5,723 nt of DNA from Rhizobiaceae bacterium UBA1291. Lineage in GTDB: Bacteria; Pseudomonadota; Alphaproteobacteria; Rhizobiales; Rhizobiaceae. The position numbers and the translations under genes are program-made. Positions 1 through 5,723 of the stretch are shown one piece after another (positions within the stretch are counted from its first letter, which is position 1; the number at the start of each line of letters is the position of its first letter). Location of the stretch: assembly GCA_002307905.1 (NCBI GenBank), contig DBUL01000226.1:2160-7882 (forward strand), in the 5' to 3' direction. The notes under the pieces were generated by a model. The model saw only the letters and a list, made by a program, of their open reading frames with translations, was not told the origin of the DNA and did not search any database.

Positions 1-205
1 TCCGGCCGGGATGATTTTCGCCAAATGACAAATAGTAAACTACATTGCCCACGCCGGCCGAGGCTGCCGACATTACTTCGAGATTGTCCCGAAATTCAGG
101 TATTTCCGTCAGCAGAGCGTTTGCTGCGCCCGCGACAAAACCGCCTTTAATGCCGCCGTCCCCCATTACCAGTGCGAAGCCGGGACTAGACGTATTTTTA
201 GACAT
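1..205 (-). CDS. Patatin-like phospholipase, 5' part only (cut by left window edge)
   Basis: Sixty-eight codons read from an ATG at 205 down to the window edge without a stop, so only the N-terminus is present. Directly visible: a glycine-rich oxyanion-type loop at residues 15-22 (GDGGIKGG), followed by FVAGAANALL, then a nucleophile-elbow-like stretch at 46-51 (SAASAG) with candidate catalytic Ser49. Order and spacing match the patatin/PNPLA fold, where a GGGxxG loop precedes GxSxG by about 30 residues; members hydrolyse acyl esters of membrane lipids with a Ser-Asp dyad. The first Gly of GxSxG is Ala here. The catalytic Asp would lie outside the window. A Shine-Dalgarno-like AAAGGGA (215-221) sits 9 nt before the ATG. 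The gene diverges from the membrane STAND ATPase gene, starts 44 bp apart, which suggests a shared module. Family call is good; substrate and activity are inference. Confidence 0.8.
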   Translation of the reverse strand, partial: MSKNTSSPGFALVMGDGGIKGGFVAGAANALLTEIPEFRDNLEVMSAASAGVGNVVYYLSFGENHPGR

Positions 206-249
206 GTGCACTTATCCCTTTAGACTGATACGAACTCACAGATGGTGCC
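206..249. promoter_or_regulatory. Short divergent intergenic region between patatin and STAND ATPase genes
   Basis: Only 44 bp separate the two start codons. The patatin side carries a good ribosome-binding site (AAAGGGA on the minus strand, 215-221). The ATPase side has no convincing one before its ATG at 250. There is not room for two complete promoters with leaders, so each promoter must overlap the 5' coding region of the other gene, or transcripts must be nearly leaderless. That would couple expression of the pair. I could not pick out a convincing -35/-10 pair for either direction. Confidence 0.4.
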
Positions 250-2427
250 ATGAGCAAAGAAATGCCAAGTGAACCGACGCGTCTGAATTTTCTCGCATTC
301 CTGAAATCTCATCGCTACACACGTCTGCTGGCACCAATTTTGGCCATTTTGGGCATCACAGATATCACAAGACTTATGCGAGGCGACACCCAAAATCCGA
401 TTGTCTTGGGGATGGTCGTAATTGCTGCGACATTGGCGATCATCCTCGCATACGCTAAACTGCGCAGCACGAAGCTCAAGACAGCATCGGAAGCTCGCCA
501 CTTCTATCCGTTCTTGAAGCGCGTTGCGGGTGCGGATCGCGAAAAATTTGTCCTGCCCAGAGCTCAGCAGTTTTCCGCTTTGAAAGACTTCATCTCGAAT
601 TTGCGTAATGATTTCGGCATAGTAACAGGCGGAAGTGGTGTGGGGAAATCCACGCTGCTTCAGGAGTATTATCGCGCTGACGATACAATTTCCATCACCC
701 TTGAAGAGCCAGTTGACTACACAACATCTGTCATCTCGGAATTGAAAAAAATTGTACCTAGGCAAAATCTTCACGAATTCTTCGAGATAGAAGAAGATAT
801 TCTCTCGGATATTTCGTTGGCTGATCTGGAAGGACGATTGGCCAGGATGGTGACACTCCTCCCCAATAAAGATTTAAGTATATTGATTGATCAATCGGAG
901 AGACTTGTTTCTACATTTAACGAGCTTAATAAAAGGAGCGGGGTTGTTCTTGTTTCTCTTCTTGATGCGCTTCGGGCGACCAAAAATGTGAAAGTAATAT
1001 TCGCGATACGCGAAGATTTGCTTTATGGACTTCTCAAAATGGTCGCGGGACATCCTCATAAGGTGTTCTTTGTTGAGGGAATTGACAAGAATATCGATTC
1101 TTCGTTCGCGTGGCGCATCCACCGCAAGTTTGAGGCCATTTCGGTCGCAGATCAAACTTACAATCGGATCATGTCTGCGTCGGTGAAAGATGGCGGTGTT
1201 AACACGTTTGTGGTCCAACTTTGCGGTTACCTGATTGAGTGTACTGGCGATGGAGTAACCCAGTTTATCGGAAAGCATTACAATGACTATAGGTCTGTTC
1301 TCGAGAAGTACGTATGTTGTCTATGCGATGAGTATGCATATCTGAACGGGGACCATAGACTATCTTCAGAAGCGGAGATCGTTTTGTTCACTATCGCCGC
1401 TTACAACAAAAAGACTGGTAATCACGTTTCGTTGGAAAGAGTTATAAAAATAAGCCATCTCCCGAGGAGAAGGGTAGTAAAGTGTATCGAGTATCTTAAC
1501 GCCCGCGATGTTGTCGAGGTTCACGAAGATTGGAATCGTGCTTTACGCCTTGCTCATGATGTCCTCATGGATCATGTGATCTCTCGCGAGGCTAAGGATA
1601 TGCGACTGGATCATAAGTTGGCGATTGAGCAGATCATTGATCGGGGCATTGATGATCTGACCGAAATTATTGAAGAGACAGACCCTCTTGCTGACCCGAT
1701 TCGGCATGTGGATGATGGGAAGCCACCGATTGACGGTGTCGGGACCTTGTTGCTCTGGTTGGCGGCGCTGCTGTACTTTTACCGCATCGCTTTCCCTGAG
1801 AATTCCGCTGAAATTCTAAGGCCGATCAATCTGTTTTTGGGTCAACTGGTTCCAGGAGCCGTTTACTCGGTGGATGTGGCGACCGCTCACTTTATACCTA
1901 TTGCTTTCACTCAGTACCTTTGGGTGTTGTTCATGTTTGGAATGGACAGGGGCTTCTTCTTCTATATATATAAACATGGGGAGCTAAATAAGGTTCTATA
2001 TTTCACGCTTCACATCATGGGTTTTTGTGGAGCAGTCATGGGGATATTGCTAAGCTTTACTCCGCCATTATTCATCTTATCTATAGCCATTCCAGGCTTG
2101 ATGATCGCTTTCACGTATTTGGTGTTGGCGTTCGGGGCAAAAGGAAACGATGCTACAATATTTAGGTATTATTACGAATTGTGCGTCACTACATTTCTAA
2201 ATATGACGATATGCTTTGCTACGTTGTTCGCCATGATAAAATTGATGGATGCGAGATTAGGCAATTTTCAGTTTGATATGACAATTGTTGTTTCTGTGTG
2301 TATGCTTTTTGTGTACTTTAATTATCAGATGCGCGGTAGACAAGGATCCCGTCTTGGGCGGGTTTCGATGATGGCTATTTATGACGCTGGGAGGAATCGA
2401 CCAGATCGTACTTCGCTCCAGAGCTAA
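250..2427 (+). CDS. Membrane-anchored STAND/AAA+ type P-loop ATPase, 725 aa
   Basis: Large predicted membrane protein with a cytoplasmic NTPase core. Visible layout: two hydrophobic helices at about 26-40 and 51-68; Walker A GGSGVGKST at 127-135 (Lys133); Walker B-like LSILIDQSE at 209-217, where the D-Q-x-E form is typical of STAND-type NTPases; a sensor-like strand VIFAIREDLL at 249-258; a winged-helix-like segment around 395-425; then about six hydrophobic helices at roughly 497-513, 549-565, 583-604, 607-628, 643-664 and 677-690. There is no repeat-type sensor domain. STAND proteins act as ATP-dependent switches, often in defence signalling, so a role as sensor or activator of the adjacent patatin is inferred. 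An alternative is a KAP-like membrane P-loop NTPase. The ATG at 250 is used; an in-frame ATG at 262 is possible, and neither has a strong ribosome-binding site. Base composition is lower in G+C than in the genes to the right, which fits recent transfer. I do not recognise a named family. Confidence 0.85.
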   Translation: MSKEMPSEPTRLNFLAFLKSHRYTRLLAPILAILGITDITRLMRGDTQNPIVLGMVVIAATLAIILAYAKLRSTKLKTASEARHFYPFLKRVAGADREKFVLPRAQQFSALKDFISNLRNDFGIVTGGSGVGKSTLLQEYYRADDTISITLEEPVDYTTSVISELKKIVPRQNLHEFFEIEEDILSDISLADLEGRLARMVTLLPNKDLSILIDQSERLVSTFNELNKRSGVVLVSLLDALRATKNVKVIFAIREDLLYGLLKMVAGHPHKVFFVEGIDKNIDSSFAWRIHRKFEAISVADQTYNRIMSASVKDGGVNTFVVQLCGYLIECTGDGVTQFIGKHYNDYRSVLEKYVCCLCDEYAYLNGDHRLSSEAEIVLFTIAAYNKKTGNHVSLERVIKISHLPRRRVVKCIEYLNARDVVEVHEDWNRALRLAHDVLMDHVISREAKDMRLDHKLAIEQIIDRGIDDLTEIIEETDPLADPIRHVDDGKPPIDGVGTLLLWLAALLYFYRIAFPENSAEILRPINLFLGQLVPGAVYSVDVATAHFIPIAFTQYLWVLFMFGMDRGFFFYIYKHGELNKVLYFTLHIMGFCGAVMGILLSFTPPLFILSIAIPGLMIAFTYLVLAFGAKGNDATIFRYYYELCVTTFLNMTICFATLFAMIKLMDARLGNFQFDMTIVVSVCMLFVYFNYQMRGRQGSRLGRVSMMAIYDAGRNRPDRTSLQS

Positions 2428-2545
2428 GCCTCTTGAGAATTTTGCCCTCGGCAATCTGAAAAAGTCTCCAGATGCCGCGGATAATGCTTCGCTTACGTAC
2501 GATATGGAATTGCCCCGCTCCATCGATACCCCGACTCACTAATAA

Positions 2546-2638
2546 GCCGAACGCAAACGCTGCGCGGTGGCCATCACGGGATAGCAAAGTGCTCGATATC
2601 CGCAAAGCTTCCTGATCCCTATTACGCGACGCGTTGTC
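2546..2638 (-). pseudogene. Eroded second copy of the SRAP-RelE junction remnant
   Basis: Read on the minus strand, residues DNASRN, QEALR and then LLSRDGHRAAFAFGL resemble the better-preserved remnant at 3229-3328, which reads YNVSTNQEAIR and then VLFRGGHRAMFAIGL. At DNA level 2546-2601 matches 3229-3285 at about 40 of 57 positions with one gap. CAGGAAGC followed by a CGG codon is also shared beyond that, although this copy lacks about 11 bases at the junction. GHRAAFAFG is the core strand of RelE/HigB-type toxins. The frame is open here but no start or complete domain exists, and homology fades toward the ATPase gene, whose 3' end lies just to the left. I call it a degenerate duplicate. The toxin-like part is fairly clear; the SRAP-like part is weak. 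Confidence 0.5.
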
Positions 2639-2773
2639 TATTGGGCCCGCCAGAGAGATCAGCATCAATCCCCTTTCAGGGCGCCTGATCGCTTGGCTGC
2701 CCTTTCCTCCTGCTGAACGGCAGCGTCGTCATCCTCGGCGAAATTCGAGGAAGTTCGCGTCTTCGATGTACAC

Positions 2774-3093
2774 TCAAGTAATAGCCTCAAGGCCTTTGTT
2801 TTTGATAATGGTCAGCAATCGCAATGCGGGTCCGCCTGGCTTCTTTACAACGCGCTCCCAATTCGACGCGAGGCCTTTGCTGACATTCGGGTGCCGGGCA
2901 AAACGGGCTGGGAAGTCTGCTCCCGCTCGCGGGTCGACTTAATCTCGCTGGGCTTCAGCGGCTGAACATCCGTCAGGCATCCCTTATCGATTCCGCGCAT
3001 CGTGCGCTTGTCGACTGAGCCACTCTGGTGGAGCCCCTCCGTCATCTCGTTAGGCGGAGGCCGTATCTCGCTCTTGTAGATCTTGCAAATCAC
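2774..3093 (-). pseudogene. HigA/NadS-like antitoxin, frameshifted
   Basis: Starting from GTG at 3093, one frame gives a typical N-terminus of this XRE-type antitoxin family: YKSEI, NEMTEGLHQSGSVDKRTMRG, CLTDVQPLKPSEIKSTRERE, then SQPV. The frame is then lost. The family sequence resumes in the next frame as ARHPNVSKGLASNWERVV, KKPGGPALRLLTIIKN and KGLEAIT, ending at TGA 2776-2774. Restoring one T on the minus strand (the A-run at 2900-2903) would join both parts into 106 residues, a normal length for the family. The helix-turn-helix (about residues 60-85 of the repaired protein) falls on the break, so the encoded product would not bind DNA. It overlaps the 3' end of the toxin remnant by 44 nt, matching the toxin-first order of higBA-like operons. 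A single homopolymer indel could also be a sequencing error, but the toxin upstream is also broken. Confidence 0.8.
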
Positions 3094-3295
3094 ACTTTAA
3101 CTCTTGCAGACGGCCGCTCTGGGCCTCTTTGGATGTCACCTCATTCGGCAGGCCAAAAATGAGCTATGCCGCCTTCTTCCGCATCGCCTCTTCGTCGGCG
3201 CCGATCTTTGCACGATCATTTTCGAAAGGCCGATCGCAAACATAGCGCGGTGGCCGCCACGGAACAAAACCGGAGTTCGATATCCACCGATGAAC
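3050..3295 (-). pseudogene. RelE/HigB-like toxin, C-terminal remnant with frameshift and stop
   Basis: On the minus strand from 3288, GGYRTPVLFRGGHRAMF is followed by AIGLSK: the conserved central strands of RelE/ParE-superfamily mRNA-interferase toxins (compare the usual GGYRTIVLFR, FAFGFAK pattern). The frame then shifts by one base at the T-run 3219-3222 and continues as NDRAKIGADEEAMRKKAA, reaches a TAG at 3166-3164, and resumes in the same frame as FGLPNEVTSKEAQSGRLQ then ELKCDL, ending at TAA 3052-3050. The N-terminal half, including the KQR(V/I)AR region before GGYR, is missing and replaced by the start of an SRAP gene. Three lesions (5' truncation, frameshift, stop) make this a true pseudogene. 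It precedes and overlaps the antitoxin remnant, as in an intact toxin-antitoxin operon. Confidence 0.72.
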
Positions 3296-3340
3296 CCGAA
3301 TTGCTTCCTGGTTGGTGCTGACATTGTAGAGATTGCACAT
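3296..3340 (-). pseudogene. SRAP (YedK/HMCES-like) N-terminal fragment, 15 codons
   Basis: ATG at 3340 opens MCNLYNVSTNQEAIR, which looks like the N-terminus of rhizobial SOS-response-associated peptidase family proteins. In this family Cys2, exposed after removal of Met1, forms the covalent link to abasic sites in single-stranded DNA. After Arg15 the SRAP sequence stops, and within about eight bases RelE-toxin sequence begins. The SRAP frame continues open to TAG at 3166-3164 but through toxin-derived DNA read in another frame, so no SRAP domain is made. A G-run lies just upstream of the ATG and could act as ribosome-binding site. Most likely a deletion or recombination scar. The match is short but distinctive. 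Confidence 0.6.
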
Positions 3341-3443
3341 GGATGCCCCCCCGAACGGAACGATATCGAAAGGTCGACTGATGACTTGCATCCTCATAGC
3401 TACGGCGGGCCGTTGGCGGGTAGTAGTGAGAACGCTTCGCAAA

Positions 3444-3517
3444 GCATCAAAATTGACGCGCATGCGTTGTCATGCGTCAGGAAGCATCATAATGTATGTT
3501 GACGCATCATGATGCGT
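3444..3517. promoter_or_regulatory. Upstream partition site/operator cluster (parS-like)
   Basis: Several related motifs are packed before parA. A 17-base unit GCATCAAAATTGACGCG lies at 3444-3460; the inverted pair TGACGCGCATG (3454-3464) and CATGCGTCA (3471-3479) follows; then a perfect 16-bp palindrome ACGCATCATGATGCGT is at 3502-3517. The motif TGACGC/GCGTCA recurs at 3454, 3474 and 3500 and again downstream of the operon. Arrays like this bind the small ribbon-helix-helix centromere-binding protein in type Ib partition systems and usually double as the operon's operator. The likely parA promoter must lie within or next to these repeats (TTGACG occurs at 3453 and 3499), which implies autorepression; I could not fix an exact -10. 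Confidence 0.7.
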
Positions 3518-3528
3518 TTTATGAGCTT

Positions 3529-3533
3529 AGGAG
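3529..3533 (+). promoter_or_regulatory. Ribosome-binding site deciding the parA start
   Basis: AGGAG ends 6 nt before ATG 3540, ideal spacing. A TTG six bases upstream of that ATG (3534) is in frame but touches the AGGAG with no spacer, so ATG 3540 is the start. Confidence 0.8.
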
Positions 3534-3539
3534 TTGGAA

Positions 3540-4214
3540 ATGCCGGTTATCACGGTAGCAAACCCCAAGGGTGGGGCGGGGAAGTCTACAGCGGCCCTCG
3601 TGCTCGCCACTTCGCTTGCGCAGCAGGGCGCCAGCGTCGTCATTCTCGACTGCGATCCGAACAGGGCGATCGAGGGATGGAGGGCCGGGACCTCGAAGAA
3701 CCCTGTCATCGTGGATGGCGGGATCACGGAAAGCACGATCACCAGCAAGCTCGACGAGTATCGCAAGCAGTACCAGTTCGTGTTCGTCGATCTGGAAGGA
3801 ACCGCCAGCCGGCTCATGTCCCGCGCACTTGCCCGGGCACAGCTTGTGATCATCCCGATACAGGCAAGCCCGCCCGATGCGGAACTCGCAGCGCGTGCCA
3901 TCCATCTTATCCGTGAGGAAGAGCAGGCGTTCGAGAAGACCATTCCCTTCAGGGTGCTGTTCACCCGGACGTCGCCGGCGATCGCCTCCAAGCACGAAAC
4001 GCAGATCACGGCCCAGTTAAAGGCAAGCGAGGTGCCGATGTTTCGCAATCATCTGAACGAACGGTCCGCCTATAAGGCGATGTTCTACTATCAGCGGGAT
4101 CTGGAAGAGCTTGACCCGCGCAATGTGAATGGCCTGCCGGCGGCGCGGGACAATGCGTTTCGTCTCGCCGAGGAACTGGTCAATCTGGTCATTGATGCGA
4201 GGGTCGCTGCATGA
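3540..4214 (+). CDS. parA: ParA-family partition ATPase (small, type Ib-like), 224 aa
   Basis: Cytosolic Walker-type ATPase that would position plasmid copies by ATP-dependent, non-specific DNA binding. Visible: deviant Walker A KGGAGKST at residues 10-17, with signature Lys10 and catalytic Lys15; Walker A' ILDCDPN at 35-41; Walker B FVFVDLEG at 80-87 with Asp84; the [10 protein letters not shown] strand-loop near 104-113. There is no N-terminal helix-turn-helix domain, and the length is about 220 residues, so this is the small ParA class (ParF, and VirC1-like relatives) rather than the long P1-type or RepA of repABC. The start at ATG 3540 is supported by AGGAG; an in-frame TTG at 3534 is rejected. 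The stop overlaps the next gene's ATG (ATGA), so translation is coupled to its centromere-binding partner. Repeats upstream probably serve as operator and centromere. VirC1-like overdrive binding is an alternative role, but there is no sign of T-DNA genes here. Confidence 0.9.
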   Translation: MPVITVANPKGGAGKSTAALVLATSLAQQGASVVILDCDPNRAIEGWRAGTSKNPVIVDGGITESTITSKLDEYRKQYQFVFVDLEGTASRLMSRALARAQLVIIPIQASPPDAELAARAIHLIREEEQAFEKTIPFRVLFTRTSPAIASKHETQITAQLKASEVPMFRNHLNERSAYKAMFYYQRDLEELDPRNVNGLPAARDNAFRLAEELVNLVIDARVAA

Positions 4215-4501
4215 GCGGAAAGGACCTGGGCTTTGGCGGCAAGCTCGCCAACATCACGCCTGACACGGAAGAGCCGGCGCGGATTCCTGATGCCCGCATT
4301 GACGAAGTCGGTGAACGTCACGGTTTCGTGGCACGGGAGCCGATCCAGAAGCTGACGCGGCGCAAGCCGTCGGAGCCTTCCGCCAACCTCAATATCCGCC
4401 CACCGGTCTCGACATTCAACCGATTCCTGATCTTCTGCGAGCAGAACCGCATGTCCTATCCACAGGCGCTTAAGGAACTCATGGACCGGGCAGGCGTGTA
4501 A
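4211..4501 (+). CDS. Small ribbon-helix-helix centromere-binding protein (ParB/ParG-like), 96 aa
   Basis: The gene begins inside the parA stop codon (ATGA overlap), a strong sign of a functional pair. The first half (1-57) is polar, rich in charged residues and proline, and probably flexible; it includes the HGFVAREP stretch at 37-44 that recurs in small partners of rhizobial and proteobacterial ParA proteins. The second half fits a ribbon-helix-helix: a beta-strand at about 58-63 (ANLNIR), helix A at about 66-79 and helix B at about 82-93. As in ParG/Omega-type proteins, a dimer would bind the TGACGC-containing sites on both sides of the operon, repress it, and stimulate ParA ATPase through the flexible N-terminus. 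Function is inferred from position, size and fold pattern; no sequence family is named with certainty. Confidence 0.78.
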   Translation: MSGKDLGFGGKLANITPDTEEPARIPDARIDEVGERHGFVAREPIQKLTRRKPSEPSANLNIRPPVSTFNRFLIFCEQNRMSYPQALKELMDRAGV

Positions 4502-4514
4502 TGCCGGCTCGAAT

Positions 4515-4538
4515 GCATCAACATTGACGCGCGTCAAT
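4515..4538. repeat. Downstream partition-site palindrome
   Basis: Just after the ribbon-helix-helix gene lies GCATCAACATTGACGCG (4515-4531), differing at one base from the unit at 3444-3460 upstream of parA. It leads into a perfect 16-bp palindrome ATTGACGCGCGTCAAT (4523-4538). The shared sequence on both sides of the operon points to binding by the same protein. It lies between convergent genes, so a role as centromere rather than promoter operator is more likely for this copy. Confidence 0.68.
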
Positions 4539-4637
4539 CATGTCGCTGATGCAGGCGTCGGGAGTTTCGCCGGCTGTGTTTTGAGCATTCGCTGAGAGTG
4601 ATAGGGGTCGGACAAATAACGTATCGCGCTGGTCGCG

Positions 4638-5723
4638 CTACTGCGCGCCGCGGGCTGGTGTCGGGTCGCGAAGAAGCGTAAGCAGGGCTGGATTGATGTA
4701 GAGGTTTTCCCGGCCTGCTTTCACTTCTTCAAGCAGTCCGCTCTCGACGAGGGTCTTTAGGTAGACCGATGCGGACTGTCGCTTGGCAATGCCAGCATCC
4801 ACAAGGTCGCTGATCCGGCAGTACGGATTGACGAAAATGATTTCCGCCAGTTCACGCGAATAGATTTTCGGGAGGTCGCGGCGGATGCGTTCCGCGGTCT
4901 GGTCCAGCAGATCCCTGATGGCGCGGATCTGTTTCGTAGACCAGTCCGATGTCTCACGGACAGCGTCGAGCATGTAGAGGATCCACTCCTCCCAGGCGCC
5001 TTGCGTCGTGACCGCCAGAAGCCGGTCATAATAGGCCCGTTTGTTGCCGATGATGTACCGACTGAGGTAAAGAACGGGAATGTCCAGCAAGCCCTTGTCG
5101 ACCAGGTAGAGCAGATTGAGAACCCGGCCGGTGCGTCCGTTGCCATCAATGAACGGATGGATCGCCTCGAACTGGTAGTGCATCACGGCCAACCGGATCA
5201 AAGGATCGATATCGTCTGCTTCATGGATGTAGCGCTCCCAGTTGGCCAGCTTGTCCCGGAGCAGGTCTTGTCCCTCTGGAGGCGTATAGATGACCGAGCC
5301 CGTGACCTCGTTCATCAGGGCCGTGCCGGGTGTCGAACGGATGTCGAGATCAACGCCCTTGATCCTGCGACAGACCGCAACCGCCGTCGACGTTGAAACC
5401 GGGCGCTCCTTGAGTGACTGAAACCCTTCATTCAGTGCCGTGCGATACCGCAGCGCCTCTTTCGTTGCAGGGTCTGCCTGTCCTCCGGGCTCGTTGGCGA
5501 AGCGAAACAGGCGATCGGTCGTGGTGACAACATTCTCGATCTCGGAGCTCGCCTGGGCTTCCATCAGCGGTATGGAGTTGATCAGGATCGACTGATTGGG
5601 AATGAGTTGTCCTGATACCCGGAGCTCTGCAAGTGACGCCCTGGCAGCAATGCAGGCCTTGAGAATGGCCTTCGTCTCTATGTCAGCCTTTGGAGGCAGA
5701 AGCGGTAGGTCGTTGTAGGGTCG
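4638..5723 (-). CDS. Fic-domain AMP-transferase, class II-like (start beyond right edge)
   Basis: The frame is open from the window edge to TAG at 4640-4638, giving 361 residues. An internal ATG at 5564 is not the start, because the 53 codons before it (PYNDLPLLPP, then KAILKACIAARASL, LAELRV and LINSIPL) are the normal N-terminal region of this family, so only a few codons are missing. Visible: inhibitory-helix motif SSEIEN about 59-64 residues in, fitting (S/T)xxxE(G/N); catalytic loop HPFIDGNGRTGR at about 189-200 with catalytic His189; and a C-terminal winged helix-turn-helix at about 289-345. Fic enzymes transfer AMP from ATP to Ser/Thr/Tyr hydroxyls of target proteins. An inhibitory motif N-terminal to the Fic core defines class II, typically an auto-inhibited single-gene enzyme that needs no separate antitoxin. 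The gene converges on the partition operon with 136 bp between. Target unknown. Confidence 0.92.
   Translation of the reverse strand, partial: RPYNDLPLLPPKADIETKAILKACIAARASLAELRVSGQLIPNQSILINSIPLMEAQASSEIENVVTTTDRLFRFANEPGGQADPATKEALRYRTALNEGFQSLKERPVSTSTAVAVCRRIKGVDLDIRSTPGTALMNEVTGSVIYTPPEGQDLLRDKLANWERYIHEADDIDPLIRLAVMHYQFEAIHPFIDGNGRTGRVLNLLYLVDKGLLDIPVLYLSRYIIGNKRAYYDRLLAVTTQGAWEEWILYMLDAVRETSDWSTKQIRAIRDLLDQTAERIRRDLPKIYSRELAEIIFVNPYCRISDLVDAGIAKRQSASVYLKTLVESGLLEEVKAGRENLYINPALLTLLRDPTPARGAQ

Noticed and set aside
242..253. Three-codon mini-frame ATG GTG CCA TGA overlapping the ATPase start codon
   Set aside because: Too short to judge, with no ribosome-binding site; overlap of this size is expected by chance.
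220..774. 184-codon minus-strand open frame inside the ATPase gene
   Set aside because: Antisense shadow of a well-supported gene; cysteine-rich composition with no motif.
2442..2454. TTGCC-CTC-GGCAA hairpin after the ATPase gene as a terminator
   Set aside because: Stem of only five pairs and no T-run after it on either strand.
3104..3502. 132-codon plus-strand open frame
   Set aside because: It lies antisense to the SRAP and toxin remnants and the partition-site repeats, with no recognisable protein features.
3534..3539. TTG start two codons before the parA ATG
   Set aside because: It abuts the AGGAG ribosome-binding site with no spacer, while the ATG at 3540 has a 6-nt spacer.
4502..4637. 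Rho-independent terminator between the convergent partition and Fic genes
   Set aside because: Apart from the partition palindrome there are only GC-rich short matches and no stem followed by a T-run.
4638..5564. Fic gene starting at the ATG at 5564
   Set aside because: Codons upstream of this ATG encode the conserved N-terminal region of the same family, so the ATG is internal.

Overview
The window looks like accessory DNA, most likely a plasmid, from an alphaproteobacterium and probably from the Rhizobiales. The reasons are a small ParA plus ribbon-helix-helix partner partition operon, a rhizobial-type Fic protein, and remnants of SRAP and RelE/HigA-type toxin-antitoxin genes of a kind common in rhizobia. 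This assignment rests on recognised protein style, not on a database search.

Left part (1-2427): two divergent genes start 44 bp apart. On the minus strand is the 5' end of a patatin-like lipase, cut by the left edge. On the plus strand is a 725-residue membrane-embedded P-loop ATPase of STAND/AAA+ type. It has two N-terminal membrane helices, the NTPase core, a winged-helix-like region and about six C-terminal membrane helices. This half is visibly AT-richer than the right half (24/60 G+C at 1981-2040 against 39/60 at 3601-3660). A phospholipase beside a membrane STAND ATPase resembles an abortive-infection type defence module and is the best candidate for an undescribed system here.

Middle (2428-3443): no intact gene is visible. 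The minus strand holds a decayed toxin-antitoxin locus: a HigA-like antitoxin with one frameshift, a RelE/HigB-like toxin lacking its N-terminus with a frameshift and a stop, and the first 15 codons of an SRAP (YedK/HMCES-like) gene joined to the toxin remnant. A second, more eroded copy of the SRAP-toxin junction lies at 2546-2638, beside the end of the ATPase gene. I see nothing recognisable in 2669-2773 or 3341-3443.

Right part (3444-5723): a type Ib-like partition cassette. parA and a small ribbon-helix-helix gene overlap by ATGA and are flanked on both sides by related palindromes that look like centromere/operator sites. A convergent Fic AMP-transferase gene follows, with its inhibitory motif in the N-terminal part. 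Its frame runs off the right edge, so its start lies outside the window.

Working picture: a plasmid backbone (partition cassette) with degraded addiction genes next to it and a horizontally acquired patatin/STAND module inserted in or next to the toxin-antitoxin remnants.
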